The position numbers were made by a program, and so were the translations under genes. From Neonectria sp. B-13 (lineage: Eukaryota > Ascomycota > Sordariomycetes > Hypocreales > Nectriaceae): 64,000 nucleotides of DNA. The stretch is taken from positions 312,501 to 376,500 of the forward strand of contig NOKP01000001.1 of NCBI GenBank assembly GCA_002682825.1, written 5' to 3'. Under the pieces are notes generated by a model. It did not search any database. It saw only the letters and a list, made by a program, of their open reading frames with translations, and was not told where the DNA came from. The number at the start of each line of letters is the position of its first letter. The first letter of the stretch is position 1. Positions 1 through 12,104 of the stretch are shown here, in pieces.

Positions 1-1050
1 ACTTGTACACCTTATAATGGCCCACAGCCCGTCAATTGTAGCATTGAGAAATAAATCCCGGAGCGCTTTTTGCATATCCGATGAGGTTATTAAGTCATAA
101 AACGGTTGCTCTGGACAATACTCGGCCCGTGCATAATGGGGGGAAAGCTGAAGTGCCGATTGGTTCGCATGTCGAACTGAAGCCAACCTCCCCGGAGCGC
201 ATTCTACAGCTCAATCATCCATTAGGTACCTCACCTCGTGTTCAGTCCGTTGGCCAAATCAGTCGGTCAACAGTTGAGCTGGCACAACTTGCATTAATAA
301 AATGCATCGGGCTGTAATTTGCCATGAACTTGAAAAAGTCAAACAAGAATGTTGAATCCAAGCGGTGGCCGTGGGACATTTAGCCACTCCGGAAAATGGG
401 GATTGAGCCAATTGTCCAGTGCCATGATTGACCCAAGTGTTGATTTCTATAGACCTTCCTAATCAGTCAGCCAATGCGTTAGCAGCTGTTGGTTGATCCA
501 ATCTAGAAATCGCCCCGGGCCATTTCGGGCATGTCCTCCCCTGCTATGACCTTATGTCTCGTACGACGGCGGAAATTAGGACTGAATGGCCATCGGGTCA
601 TTGGCAGCTGTGTTGCTTGTATAATCCGTGTTTGATCTCGAAGAAACAGCTTGGTTGAGTGCTAATTGCTATTTTCCGGACCTCATGTTGGTCTTATTTC
701 TTCATTTCCAAGATCTTTCCACAAGGTACCTACCGATGTCATATAAAGTCACTCATGAACGTCCGCTAGTTGCTGTTCAAATACGCGACTGAGACAATTT
801 CCGGTTGTGCCGCCCCCTCTGTTTGCTGGGAATAATACGAGGTCAGACCCTCCTGGATAGTACGACCCAACCCGGACGGCGTGGGCGGACGGTTAGGGGG
901 TGGAGAGTCGGTGGATCACGGTCTAACCGCGAGGCCGCGGGCTTTGAGTGTTCCCGTCACACTTAATGCCCGTTTCTGCGCCCGCCATTGGCTGTAGCCC
1001 CCACGCACAGGCCCGCGGGCGGGCACTTAATGCTTGGTCTCTAGCCAATT
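1..1050. other. Intergenic, no gene seen
   Basis: About 1 kb with only short open frames and no recognisable domain, splice pattern or codon bias. Composition is ordinary up to about 820 and becomes GC-rich at about 840-1030, just before the purine tract. I see nothing I can name here. Confidence 0.6.
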
Positions 1051-1053
1051 AGG

Positions 1054-1198
1054 ACAAAAGAGAAGAAGGGGAAAAAAGGGGGGGGGATTGGTCTAGGAAA
1101 AAGAAAGAAAGGGAAAAGGAAGAGAGAGAGAAGAAAGAGAGGATAGAAAGAGGAGAAAAGAAGAAAGAAAGAAAAAGAAAAGAAAAAAGAGAGAATAA
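1054..1198. repeat. Long polypurine (GA) tract
   Basis: Roughly 145 bases that are almost entirely A and G on the plus strand (runs of GAAA, GAGA and an eight-G run near 1079-1087), with only a handful of pyrimidines. Such homopurine tracts are common low-complexity sequence in fungal intergenic DNA and can form triplex structures. The minus strand reads as a Ser/Phe/Leu-rich frame that I regard as an artefact of the composition. Confidence 0.9.
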
Positions 1199-2580
1199 GT
1201 TTATTAGGGCATAAGTCAGGGTCTGATTTAGGGCCAGGGTTGGCAGCCGGGTTCTAGAGGGACACGCGGGTGTTTGTGAAAGTTTGTAAGGAGACAGACT
1301 ATGAAGGCCAAGAATGATAACGAACACTATAAAGAGTGATTCCCCAAATTAAGGCGCACGATCTCCCAGGATCATTCGGACTCAGCCTTCCTAAAAGGAA
1401 ATACCGGTTCAAAGCCGGGTGGTAACATCTATCGACCATGGACTTTCACGCATTTTCTCTCGGGAGTTTTCCCTAGAATTGGTCCAGAAGAGAGAAATTT
1501 CAAGACTCTGGCTCTTCGCTGAACGGAAAGGCACCCGATTCACTTCACCAGCAATTGGTATTAGGCCGAAACATCATAGTGACCGGGCGCATGGAACAGC
1601 ACCGAATCTGGTGTTTCTCCAGCCAATACTTCCCTATCTTCTGGATCTTTCATTCTGGATCTTTCCTTCTGGCAGGATTATCTATCATGTCCGCAATCTT
1701 GCCCGTGTGCTACAGGCCACTCCTGCCAATGCGATACATACCACTCCTGCAACTCCACCAAGGAGCAGTGAACGGTCGCCCTGGGCTTTCTCTACAGTTA
1801 TGCGGCGCTCATTTAGCTCAGATCCGATTTCAAACTGGGGCAAGACCTGTTTCTCATCCCAATGGGAGTGGATAGGGACGAATCGCTGTCCCGGGACTGA
1901 TCGCTGTCCCGGGAGCAATAGCGCAGATGTGTTAGAGAGATCCTGAGCGATGCAGACATCGACCAGTGCATCCATTCGAGATTCCACTTCGCCAAGCTGC
2001 GAATCGATCCCATGTTCAGACTGTAGCATGCCATCGCAGAAAGATCCGCTACCCTTTTCGCCACATGGGCTAGCTAGCTGGGACTACAGTCTACATCGCC
2101 CTCGCTCTACCAGCGATGCAACTAGCCCTTGGGACAAGTCGTCTGGCTCACACCGCGCGTTCCAGAATGTGTCTTATGGGTTCACGATCTTTACTCTCAT
2201 TAGACCCCTTTCCTTTGCTTTCCTTATCCTGATATTCAAGATGTATATTCCGTGGATCAGGGTCTTCCGTTATGTAGTTGACATGCAGTGGAACCAAACA
2301 AGTTGACCTAGTTGAGAGAGTGTAGCGTGAACCAGGCATTGTCGCTACGGGAAAATAATGAACAATGAAACATGCTCAGATATGGATGCAAAGGCGATAG
2401 ATGTCAAGTAGGTGCTGAAGCGACTAATGAAACTATAATATTGATACACAGGCATACTGCAACGGCCCAGGTTTCCGTTTCTTCATTGGCGGTGTGTTCT
2501 GTTCAAGGTGGCGAGCGACCGCAGGAGGAATATTAAGCGGTGCCGAGTGTGCCGCTATTTGTCAGTCTTCGGGTCTGGCT
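1199..2580. other. Gene-poor stretch with unresolved short frames
   Basis: No confident gene. It holds short tandem duplications: a unit of about 18 bases containing CGCTGTCCCGGGA occurs twice at about 1882-1916, and TCTGGATCTTTC-type repeats lie near 1637-1667. A minus-strand open frame (2029-1685, about 114 codons) reads like an amphipathic segment followed by a hydrophobic stretch, but I could not assign it to a family. At 1217-1255 a stretch rich in TTAGGGC/AGGGTT resembles one at 12367-12402. Confidence 0.4.
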
Positions 2581-2589
2581 CTGTTTGCG

Positions 2590-5500
2590 TCAATAACGGT
2601 CACAAACTGCGAAATCTGTCAAACGAGGGCACATAATTGCAATTCCAGGCTTTTGATGAAGACTCAGAAGCAACTCCACATTACGATTCAGCACGCTGAT
2701 ATCGTCCTTCAACTCTGCAAGTTCCCTGCTCATATTCTGAACTTCTGAAGTTGTGCGATCGTTGTACTCGGAAAGAATTTGATGCAGCATTGCTCTTGAC
2801 TCGATATTATCTCAGAGTATTACTGCTTCCTTGTGAAGCTCTCGAAGTTCGTTCAAACGGTCCGTTACGAATCTTTCGCGGAGCTTCATAAAATGAAACA
2901 GCAAGACCTGCCTTCTACCGCGATATTTCGCCGTAATTTGGGCGATTTCAGTCAAAAGGACCATGTTTCTGAAAAGGTTCGATAGCAGTTCATCTAGCTC
3001 TACGGTAGGGATGTTTTCCGGAGACTTCTGAATAAACGTTTCGTGTTGACGAAGTATGCTGTAAATGGTGATCATTGCCTTGCGGAATATGCGAATGGAT
3101 TCCGCCTCGGCCATATCAGCTTCAAACCATAAATAAGTGACAAGAAGCCATGTCAATGCTGCAGGAATGAAGCTGACGGTTCCCATTTCAGTATCGCGGA
3201 TATTTTTGATGGCTGTTTGCCAGATTTCCTCTTCGTCAACATCGGTGAGCCGAACTTGTTTCGAGCAATCAACACGTCTTGGGTGATGAAGAAGGTTGCG
3301 GCGATGGAGAACACAAATGGCCAAAACCTATAATCGTCGATCGAGGCCTTCCGGAGTGATGGACCTTCCCTCCGATCTCTCCCAGGAAGCCATGTGCAGT
3401 ATCTTGATAGAATTATCGAGCTTTGATGTCTGAGCCAACTGAGCCAAGCACCAAGAATTGTTCCATATCCTGTCACGGCGATTCGTTCCATTATGTTTGG
3501 CGCTATGAGCACGGAGAGAGGCCGCAATAATCTGATCGTCCATTGCCAGGGCGATCTGAAGTGCATTACCAAAGGATGCGCCAGACGCGTTGATATCAAC
3601 ACCATAATCATCGACCAGGATATGAGCCAGTTCACGCTGTCCGCCAGCAATAGCCGCTTGAAGAGGCGTCCCCAGAACTTGATCTGCTTGATTTACGTTG
3701 ACCCCTTCCCGAAGCAGATCGCGAATAATTGTAGTCTTGCCCTGGAAGCTAGCCAGCTGTAGGGCGTGTCCAAGACGACCGCCCGCCTGGGAACTTGCTC
3801 CGGTGTCTAGAAGAAGCCTGTCGATATTAGAATAGCCCAGAAGCGTGGCATAGTATAAGGGACCCGGTGAGCTTCCGCCGCGGGAGGTGTGGGAATCATA
3901 GACAGAAGTCCACCGTTTGATACATCGAGACTCGAACATGGCTTTGACCTGCTCTTGGAACTCGTCTGGGACTATCCCATCCTCGGTGAGCGCATCGACA
4001 TGTTTGAACCAGTTACGATGTGCGTACTGTAGTAGCGGACTCTGATTTTGCTCATCAGCTGAAAAAGCCGAATCATCAGAATTCACGAGCATCTCGAGAC
4101 AGTCTCGGGAAATCTTCTTCTGTGCTAGTAAAGTCGTAGACTTCCTTGCTTCCATGAGGATGCTTTCAGATCTCCATTCTTGGTCTGCGTTACCCTCGGC
4201 GCATTCGGTGAAATTTCTGACTTTCCCCATTGCTTTGAGACTGACGTAGTCCCAGACAGACGAATGTGAAGCAGCAATCATTGCATTCTCTGAAATGTGA
4301 AGGAAATTTTGACAGATTTTGGAGACTGGTCCTGTCAGTGCGTCGCCGTCGGGGTAGAGTGCAGAATATTCCTTCCATCTTAGCTGCGCTTTCGCTCCTA
4401 GAACCCAAAGCAGTATCCGCTCTGCATCGGCTTCAAGATTCGATCTTCTCTGTGAGGAATAGCCTTTGGAAAGACTTTTCTCATAGAGTTGCTCGTAGCT
4501 GATAATAAGCCCAACAAGCAGGCCGCGAAAGTGCTGTGCTTTGACGGACTTCCAGTCTTCTCCAATGTGGAGTGTATAATCAGCATTCAAGACTTGCTTA
4601 AGGCAAAGGTCAGTCCATTTAAACCTGCTCGACATTTAGTACATGGCTGCAAGTAGACATTGGATCACGCATGGACTTACATTCCCTCAGCCTTCTGGGA
4701 AAGCGTATCCCACATGTCGTCTGCCACCATTTGAGTCAAAGCCCTTGGATGATCACTCCTGAAGAGTTGCACCTTCTTCTCAATGAAAGCCTTCATATCT
4801 GGCTGGCTGTTCTCCCTCCCAGTAACTATCAACGTTGCTGATGGGAAATTTTCGCTCACGGGAACCACTTTCTGACTAGAAAGGAGCAGCCGGAGCTTTC
4901 CTGGCTTCACCGCGTTATATATGGCCTTCAGCTCCTTCAACAACGTTGTGAATTCCGGAAACTCATCAATCCCGTCGATTATGATGGTGGCGTTGCGTCG
5001 ACTGCTGATGACATTGATCAGTAGGTTCTTCGCCCCCTCCCAACCCAAAGGTGCAGGCTGTAGAGTGCCGCGTTTCAACGCCTCGCCAAAAGCAATCTGA
5101 ACTTCTTCGGCCACTCTTTGCTTGTCCGGTGACATCGCCAGCTGTCCCACGAGACCACGAAGAGCTTGTTCGAGTCGGGAAGTGGTACTAGGGGTCTGGA
5201 GTGTCTTGCTGATATCGACGGAGTAATAGAAAGGCAACGTTATCTACGCCGAGTGATCATATAAAATGCACAATGATAGACACGAGAGATGTTTTGCCTG
5301 TCCCAACAGCTCCGCTGATCCAGAGTTGCCCCGAAGTGCTCTCCTCCCATTTCTTGAATTCATCAGAATTCAGAAGCCATCTGCCACTACTACTGAACTC
5401 GGAACTTAGCTTATCCTGTTTGTCCAGGTGTTGCTTATCGACGTCGATGTCGGGGAGGATCCAGGCCTTGATGCTGTTGATCTTATTACTGGTGTCGAAT

Positions 5501-6369
5501 TTGCACAGCTTCTCCAAAATTTGTTCTCCCTTCTTCAGTGAGGCGAACAATCCCAGAGAAGTAACAAATGCTTGGCACTCCTCATCCGCTTTTGTGAGGT
5601 TTGCAAGATTGGACTTCCAATCATCTAAGACCGCAACGCCCCTAAGCATGCGTTTTATGGTTGACCTAGCAAAGTAGCAGGCAGCCTTGATGTAGAACAA
5701 GGGGATTTCCCGATACATTGTTACAAGGACTTTCTCGTAGTCCTCGTTCCGATCCATCCCATGAAGATATTCTTCCTCCATAATTTTGTATCGAGCAACG
5801 AGTTGAGTCGTCTTACTCACACCATCAATGGTGATTTGCCGTTAATCTGTGTTGTTGATGATAATCTACCATGGCCCAGTGTCAGTAAAATCCATAGCAT
5901 GTATGGAATAGAAGATGAAACTCACCGGCAGGAGAACACATAAACCAGCCCATGCCAGGCCAGAACAAGGGTTCAAAACAGCCCCCTGACTCACAAAGCC
6001 AGACATTTTCTGCACTATCCCCACGATGCGAGTGATTTCCTCTCGCACCTTGAAAACATGACCATGTCAATTTAACACCCATTCTTTCTGTTGCATTTCC
6101 TGGAGTTTTACTTTGACAACGGCCCTCATTATATCTCCGTTCCCTACGAAATGTTGAGACGGCGGTGCCGGGACGATTGGTAGATCCGCGGTTTGCTTAA
6201 CCATATAACGGTGTCCTGTGTCGACCAGGCTGGACCTAGATTCGGACTCGGCGATCTCCACGGAAGCAGAGTAGCTAGAATCATTCCCCTTAGCTGAACG
6301 GATTTTGTGGGGATGTCGAAACACGTCGCGACATCTAGGCATTGTAGATAGCTGAGGGCATAATAACAA
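2590..6369 (-). pseudogene. NACHT-ankyrin NLR-like gene, disrupted
   Basis: NOD-like signalling NTPase of the type fungi use in non-self recognition. Reading 5' to 3' on the minus strand: an N-terminal NACHT-associated region (about 6369-5257) including a hydrophobic GLAWAGLCVLLP segment, Walker A GAVGTGKTSL just before 5257, Walker B-like ATIIIDGIDEFPE at about 5000-4960, then after a plausible intron (about 4675-4620, joining ...AEGM to FKWTDLCLK) a region ending in ankyrin repeats (about 3870-3520, e.g. LGHALQLASFQGKTTIIRDLL), a hydrophobic segment and a coiled-coil-like tail to 2590. Reading frame is broken by stops at 6067-6069 (TGA), 5842-5844 (TAA), 5257-5259 (TGA), 3328-3330 (TAG) and 2812-2814 (TGA), each followed in the same frame or a shifted one by sequence that continues the family pattern. 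A frameshift near 5235-5245 and a frame change near 3240-3310 also appear. A splicing explanation for single stops is possible but not for all. The family call is secure; pseudogene status is well supported. Confidence 0.85.
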
Positions 6370-6495
6370 GGCGTATTGTTGGTAGTTAGATGAAAAGGTT
6401 GCACTAAAGCTAGATAGAGAGGGATTTATGATTAATGCCCAACATGCCGTGGTGCATGTGATGGTGCCTAACTATAAATCCGTTGGTATCCCAGG

Positions 6496-6623
6496 CGGGA
6501 TATCACTTAAGGTCCTGCATGCAATTAGCTATAGACTTAAGTAGAGCCCAGTACAGGGGCGGGATACCACCTAAGGTTCTGCATGCAATTGGTCATAGAC
6601 TTAAGTCGAGCTTAGTACAGGAG
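6496..6623. repeat. Two-copy 64-bp imperfect tandem repeat
   Basis: Copy 1 is at 6496-6559 and copy 2 at 6560-6623; each begins CGGGATA and contains CTGCATGCAATT and TAGACTTAAGT, with roughly 10 mismatches between them. A third partial start (CGGGACA) follows at 6624. The repeat lies exactly at the broken 5' edge of the chitinase pseudogene, so it may mark a rearrangement junction. Confidence 0.9.
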
Positions 6624-6634
6624 CGGGACACTAT

Positions 6635-9600
6635 CCCTTTAACTGTTGTAACAAGCTTGTCAAGTTTATGGATCGCTATGGTTTCGATGTCGTTGACATT
6701 GATTGGGAGTAACCTGGCACCGGCGACCGAGGCGGCAGGCCAGATGATGGCTAGAGCCTCACCAAGCTATTCAGGGAGATGCGTACCGGGTTTTGCAACA
6801 TTTCTGGCAGACGCGAAGCGATTTCTTTCACCGCACTGGGGAGTTACTGGTACATGCACCATTTCTACATCACTGCGCCCACAAAGGCCGTCGGCTATAG
6901 CAATGTCATATCGTATGACCTCCGCGGAATCTAGGATCCCGATAACCCTATTGGCTCCCAGGTTCTCGCTCACACCAACTTGACCGAGATTGACCTCGCG
7001 CTTACTCTGTTTTGGCGAAACAACGCCGACCCTTCCAAGATCAACCTTGGGATTGGGTTCTATGGGCGATCGTTCCAGCTGGCGAGTCCGGCATGCCACA
7101 CCCCTGGGTGTCTTTTCCTAGGTAGTGCTGACCCGGGACCTTGTACCGACAACTCGGGTACTCTGTCATACTTTGATATCATGGAGATCATCGACAGGTA
7201 TGACCTGTCACCATACTGGGACAAAGAGAACGCCGTCGAGTACGTCACATGGGGAAGTGACCAGTGGGTATCCTACGACGACCAAGACACGATCCAGCAG
7301 AAGATCGAATTTGCCAACGCACTGGGCTTGGGAGGTCTACTCATCTGGGCTATTGACCTTGACAACACGCAGCTTGACGCTCTGGCCGCTGTGCTGTATC
7401 CCAAGGGCTTCAACACGTACCAAGCCCGCTCGACCGCGAATCCATGGGTGGAGCTTGGAGAAGGCCATTGCACCGTCGGCGACTGCGGCACAACTGGCTG
7501 CAAGGCCGGGTGGATTGAAGTTGATGAATTCGATTGTGATCGCTTGGCGGGGAAGAAAGCAAGTGTCTGCTGTCCTTTTGCCTCTGCTCCGGATGCCGAT
7601 GCATGGTGAGTTTTGTCAGTCTGGGAATAAGTGGCTTGCAACTACTAACCTCGATATAGCACCTGGAGAGGCAACGGAGTTCTCTGCGACGGTCAGTGTC
7701 ACGAAGAAGAGGTCGCGCTCGCTTCTAGCACGTAAGCCGGAGGCGGTAACGTGTGCACTGACGGCCACAACTTCCTCTGCTGCGAGGTAGAAGCCCAGGT
7801 GCTAGATTGCAGATGGACCGACTGCAACGGAGAGTGCAACTCGGACGAAAATGAGTTGATGTGGAAGAACGGAAACTGTAGCGGCGACGATGAAAAGAAG
7901 TTTTGCTGCAGTAAGGAGCAAGAATGGAAGAACTGCGAGTGGCACGGGAAACCCGGCAGCTGCTTCGATAACCATTGCGACACGGGCTGGCAGGTAGCCT
8001 TGACTACGTCTCACGGAGGTGAGGGCGAAGACTGCGGATGGGCCTCGAAACGAAAGAGGAGCTTTTGCTGCGATCTCCCCACGGGTGAATCGCCATTTCT
8101 TCCTGTTCCCCTTGACTACTTGTTCCCTGATCCTCCGAATGAGGAAGACGCAGAGTCAGACTTTACGCTCAAGGTGGACAACACCTGGGGTGGTGCCGAG
8201 GACTCACCCTTCGCCGAGACACCTGACCACTCGGCTTTTGGCTTCATTGTCATGACCAGTCCCGACGAGCTGCAAACCACGCTTGATAAGCGTAACGGGT
8301 CTCACTGAGAAGTCTTTGACTGCAACTACGCTGTTACAGAGGGCGAACATACCGTTCGCATGGTGTGCTCCGACCGCAGTGAAAACAGGGCAGCTGACGC
8401 CAAGAAGAGATCCTTGAAGCGATCTGTGAAGAGGAGTCTTCAGGATGTGGAAGGCAGGCATAAGCGCTAGCTCGAAGAGGAGTGGCGTAACGATGTACAC
8501 AGAGGGGACTTGTCCACGGTGGACATGCACAAGCGCTGGTTTGGCGAGATGGCCCTCGACTGGCTCAAGGCTATCTTCACAGGTGTCACCAACACCATGG
8601 AGCTCGAACACAGCTACAGCGAGGAGTTCCTGCTCAGCATTGTCGACCAGAAGTTGACGTGCCCAAACTTGGACGCCAAGCTCGAGGTCTACGCTAAAAT
8701 GTCGGTGGATGCCGACGTTAACTACGGCTTCGCCCTGATCGGCAAGCTCGGAGGGACGTATGGCATCGACAGCTCCGACTCGTACCTCTACTACCGCACC
8801 GGCGGCGAGGTCAACGCCAAGTTCGTCGTCGACGCGGCTGTGACGGCGCACTTTGACACGGGCGACGTGCTCATGTCCAGTGCCGATACCTTTGGTGCGG
8901 CCTTTACGGTGCCGGGCATCGTCACCATCGGCCCCAACTTCAAGCTCTTTGGCCAGCTGGAGGGCAAGGCGACGCTGGGCGTCAACTTCGAGACCAAGAT
9001 CCAGCTCGCCGAGTGGAACGTCTACCAGACCTTCCCTGCCGTCGACGAGGACTAGGAGCCCGACGTCTTCGGTGATGCCGTCAAGTCTGGCAAGCAGACG
9101 CTCGAGCCCGAGTTTGAGTATGGCGTCTCGGTGAGCGGTCATATATCCGCCCACATCAAGCCCACCATCACGTTCGGCATCGACTGGAACAAGAAGTTCG
9201 CCTCGCTCGATTCCTGCGCCGTTAACCTGGTTGTTGATGGGCACGTCACCTTCCATGCTGAGGCCGAGGCTGGCAGCAGTGGGAGCAGTGTTTGCTACGG
9301 CGTCGACGTCGGAGCCGATCTCTATGCCACCCTTGAAGCGCCCAAGATGTTCTCGTGGGCACTTCCTGAATCCCCTTTTATGATCATGCCAGCCAACGAT
9401 GTCGCCATCTTCCCCATCGGTCTAGACGGAAGCGCCTGCACTGCGCCGGGGAGCAGGAAGCTCCGCCGCCGAGATGCCGATGTCCTTGAAAGCCATATCA
9501 ACCGCACGTCTTCTTCTTCTTTTTCTTCTTCCTCAACATTCAAGCGTTCCGAGCTATCCAAGCGAGCCACGAGATATGGGCCACTAGTACCGCGAATCGA

Positions 9601-10958
9601 GGGCCTCATGTGCCCTGGCGATGTGGATCTAGACGAGATTCCGTCCTGCTCGTTATGAGAAGGCGGCGACGATGCTCCACGGAAAAGAGACGGTGAGGTC
9701 TGCTGGATCGACCCGTATAACTCCAAGGAGGAGACATGTCCTGCTGAAACCAGCGCTCGCCGTTCTTTTTCCCTGAGCCATTCGCTCACGCGACGCGTCT
9801 CCAAGAATGATCTCGTATGGGTCGACAAAAATGGTGCGAAGGTGACCCTACCGCTTAATGATTATCCAAAATGCAGGAAGCCTCCAGTTCAGTTATCCGT
9901 TGGTTTGGCTATCCGCCAGATAGCGGCCGCCAATGCAACGTGGTGCTAGAAAAGTACGCCAAGAACCGGATCGACCCCGGAGATTTCGTCAGTAAGTCTA
10001 CTCCATAACGAGTCCACAAACATGGTTGAAGGATATGCTAACCAGCATGAGTGTGCAGCTGAGCATGTATTCGAGGCACAGTTTCTCAAACGCTTCTTTG
10101 AATGGCTGCGTGACGGAGACCTTCCAGTTGGATATCGGAATCCCGACCATGCCTAGACAGACGACGTTCTACTCGGACTTGACAACAGTAATATAGTATA
10201 CACGCCAAAGGTGGATTGGTCCCAGCTCAATATGTGGAATGCGATGGTCCTCGGTCTTGGTAGCTTTGACGAGCTTCAACGTTTGGCCCTAGCTTCCAAG
10301 GGAATGAATAACCGAAAGGGGTTCTTCTTCGGTGGGGAGTCCCCGACACCCCTAAACCAGGACGGGAACGCGGCAACACGCAGGCACCATCGCAGTGTAA
10401 GTGCTCATTCTCACTTTGTTAAAGTAGATTCAACATGTCCGAGAGGCTTACACAACTGACCTTATCATAGGTGGCGAGCGTCTTTTACTACATGCGCCGG
10501 CCTGAGATTTGGCCCAAGTTCGTTGAGACATCTCAGTACATGAAGAACCTCCTCGATGACTTTGATATCGAATACCCATGGACCGAGACCAAGGCCATGA
10601 TGTCGGTCAACTAGAAAGACCCGATCGAGATCCCAACGACGGTCTGCCATTGGCCGGCTTGCGTGACCTCTACTGCTTCTAGATCGATTTCTCCTTGGCC
10701 AAGGTTGAAGAGAAAGCAGCCTCTTGGCTGACGGCAGCAAATCCAAACTTCGATGCAGAGTATGGCAGTAGTCCAGATGGTAAGAAATGGCTGGATAATG
10801 TTTTGAAAACAGGAGGGTACATTTCGGCATCAAACCTCAAGTTCCCCTAGGTATCGGTTGCGCACCATCGCCCGAACCCTTCAAGCCCGGGTATTTGGCC
10901 GCCAAGTAACTACGAGGACTTATGGACCCCTGAACTAGGCGCAACAGGACCGTTCTAG
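6635..10958 (+). pseudogene. GH18 chitinase of the killer-toxin/symbiotic type, decayed
   Basis: Large secreted chitinase-like protein of the fungal killer-toxin alpha/beta type: a GH18 TIM barrel, Cys-rich repeats and a long beta-rich C-terminal region. The GH18 catalytic signature DxxDxDxE is visible as FDVVDIDWE at about 6684-6709 but is followed at once by a stop (6710-6712). The rest of the barrel (NLGIGFYGRSFQLASPAC, GGLLIWAIDLDNTQLDAL) runs to about 7430, then Cys-rich segments (e.g. DCRWTDCNGECN, NCEWHGKPGSC) at 7440-8090 and a C-terminal region to about 10958. Further in-frame stops lie at 7733-7735, 8306-8308, 8468-8470, 9053-9055, 9656-9658 and 10154-10156. The 5' part (signal peptide, LysM or hevein modules, start of the barrel) is missing and replaced by the 64-bp tandem repeat. 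Between stops the codon pattern is still clean, so inactivation looks recent. Not a functional chitinase gene as it stands. Confidence 0.85.
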
Positions 10959-11213
10959 GTATCCTAGTATACAAAGCATGAGAAATAGAATAGTGTAAAG
11001 AAATGACATTGGAGGAGGCTAAAATCCAGATGTTGAATTACATGTATTTTTACAATGTCAGTTAGAATGTATCTTATGTATCCTAATCCCATATCAATCA
11101 TTATTTTACTTCAGTCAGTCCACTTCGACATGAGCTTTTTGCTAAACTAAGATGGATTTATTCCCCACTCCTATTCACTCATTGCAGACAAGTCAAGTCA
11201 ACATTTTCCTACA
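10959..11213. other. Short intergenic gap between convergent units
   Basis: AT-rich spacer between the end of the chitinase pseudogene and the 3' end of the unknown minus-strand gene. TATGTAT/TAATCCC-type stretches could serve as 3'-end signals for either unit. Nothing else seen. Confidence 0.5.
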
Positions 11214-12104
11214 CTACCAAGACTCCCAACCTAGCTCCACAGCTTTCTCTGTAGCCTCATCAGCCTCCCGCGCCCAGTGTGAATGGATGCACTTTTCCAT
11301 CCAAAGGGCAAGTCTAGTTTCAACGTTGTCCTCCATGGCCTTCATCCGTTCCGAACGGATAGGGTGATCCCTCGGGTTAAATCTTGAACACTCATCCTCT
11401 TCCCATTCCTGAGGAATAGGGTCGAATGTGACAAGGTAGACTTCGTGAGATTCGCTAGCAAAACCTCGGGGCTTGAACTGTTTGAAATCTGCGTCTGGAT
11501 ATATGAAGAACCAGCCGCGATAGAAGATATTTGTACAGTCGCGATGGCGTTTCGGCCAGACCAAGCCGGGAAGTTGATTTGCGCTCGCAGTGATGTCATA
11601 GTCAGAAGCGGACTCTTGATCAGAAGCGGACTCTTGCACTGGATCATCCCCCACCTCTTCGCCCTGCTTCATATCATTCATGGCTCTCTTAACCTTGCGA
11701 ATTTGACGCCAGATGGTACCGCGAGCCTCCATCTCTCCACGGTAGTGCGCGTGGCATTCTTCGACTGTGGCGCCAGGAAGAAAGAAGAACTCATAACGAT
11801 GGTCACTGTCTCTAACACCATTTAGACAGTAGTCATCCTCAAGACCACTGCGAAATTCGCAGCCGTCAAAATCATGTGGTACATCTGGATGGACCATGTA
11901 AAAGACCCAGGAGGCGACGGGAGGCAAGGGACGCTTGACTCCTCGGCTCCACCATGACATTAGAGCCGGTCTGCCAATATGATCCTTAAAGATGAGATTG
12001 TTGTTTACAAACGGCTTTAGCCAGCGAACTTGAGAAGGAGGTCCGTTTGGGTACCTCTCTTCGAAAGTTCGGGCCCGCATCTTTGTTCGAACCATACTAG
12101 CCAA
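11214..12104 (-). CDS. Unknown intact protein, 296 aa
   Basis: Uninterrupted single-exon frame of 296 residues. I do not recognise a family. The product is rich in Trp and charged residues, with an N-terminal basic patch (MASMVRTKMRARTFEERYP), a central region with Trp-rich blocks (RGWFFIYPDADFKQF) and a low-complexity acidic Ser/Asp segment (QESASDQESASDYD, a short internal duplication, about residues 157-170). No signal peptide or membrane segment. M1 or M4 could be the start. It is flanked by decayed genes yet has no stops in nearly 900 bases, which argues for selection or recent origin. Function unknown. Confidence 0.6.
   Translation of the reverse strand: MASMVRTKMRARTFEERYPNGPPSQVRWLKPFVNNNLIFKDHIGRPALMSWWSRGVKRPLPPVASWVFYMVHPDVPHDFDGCEFRSGLEDDYCLNGVRDSDHRYEFFFLPGATVEECHAHYRGEMEARGTIWRQIRKVKRAMNDMKQGEEVGDDPVQESASDQESASDYDITASANQLPGLVWPKRHRDCTNIFYRGWFFIYPDADFKQFKPRGFASESHEVYLVTFDPIPQEWEEDECSRFNPRDHPIRSERMKAMEDNVETRLALWMEKCIHSHWAREADEATEKAVELGWESW

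Noticed and set aside
1049..1327. Minus-strand 92-codon frame rich in Ser, Phe and Leu
   Set aside because: It is the complement of the polypurine tract; composition alone explains it.
5868..5927. Fifth disabling change in the NLR at the GTGAGT after CVLLP
   Set aside because: GTGAGT with an ACTGAC branch and TAG end gives a proper 60-nt phase-0 intron, so this break is splicing, not damage.
8204..9256. Long (350-codon) minus-strand open frame inside the chitinase pseudogene
   Set aside because: It mirrors the GC-biased third positions of the real plus-strand frame; it has no family features and the plus strand carries recognisable homology.
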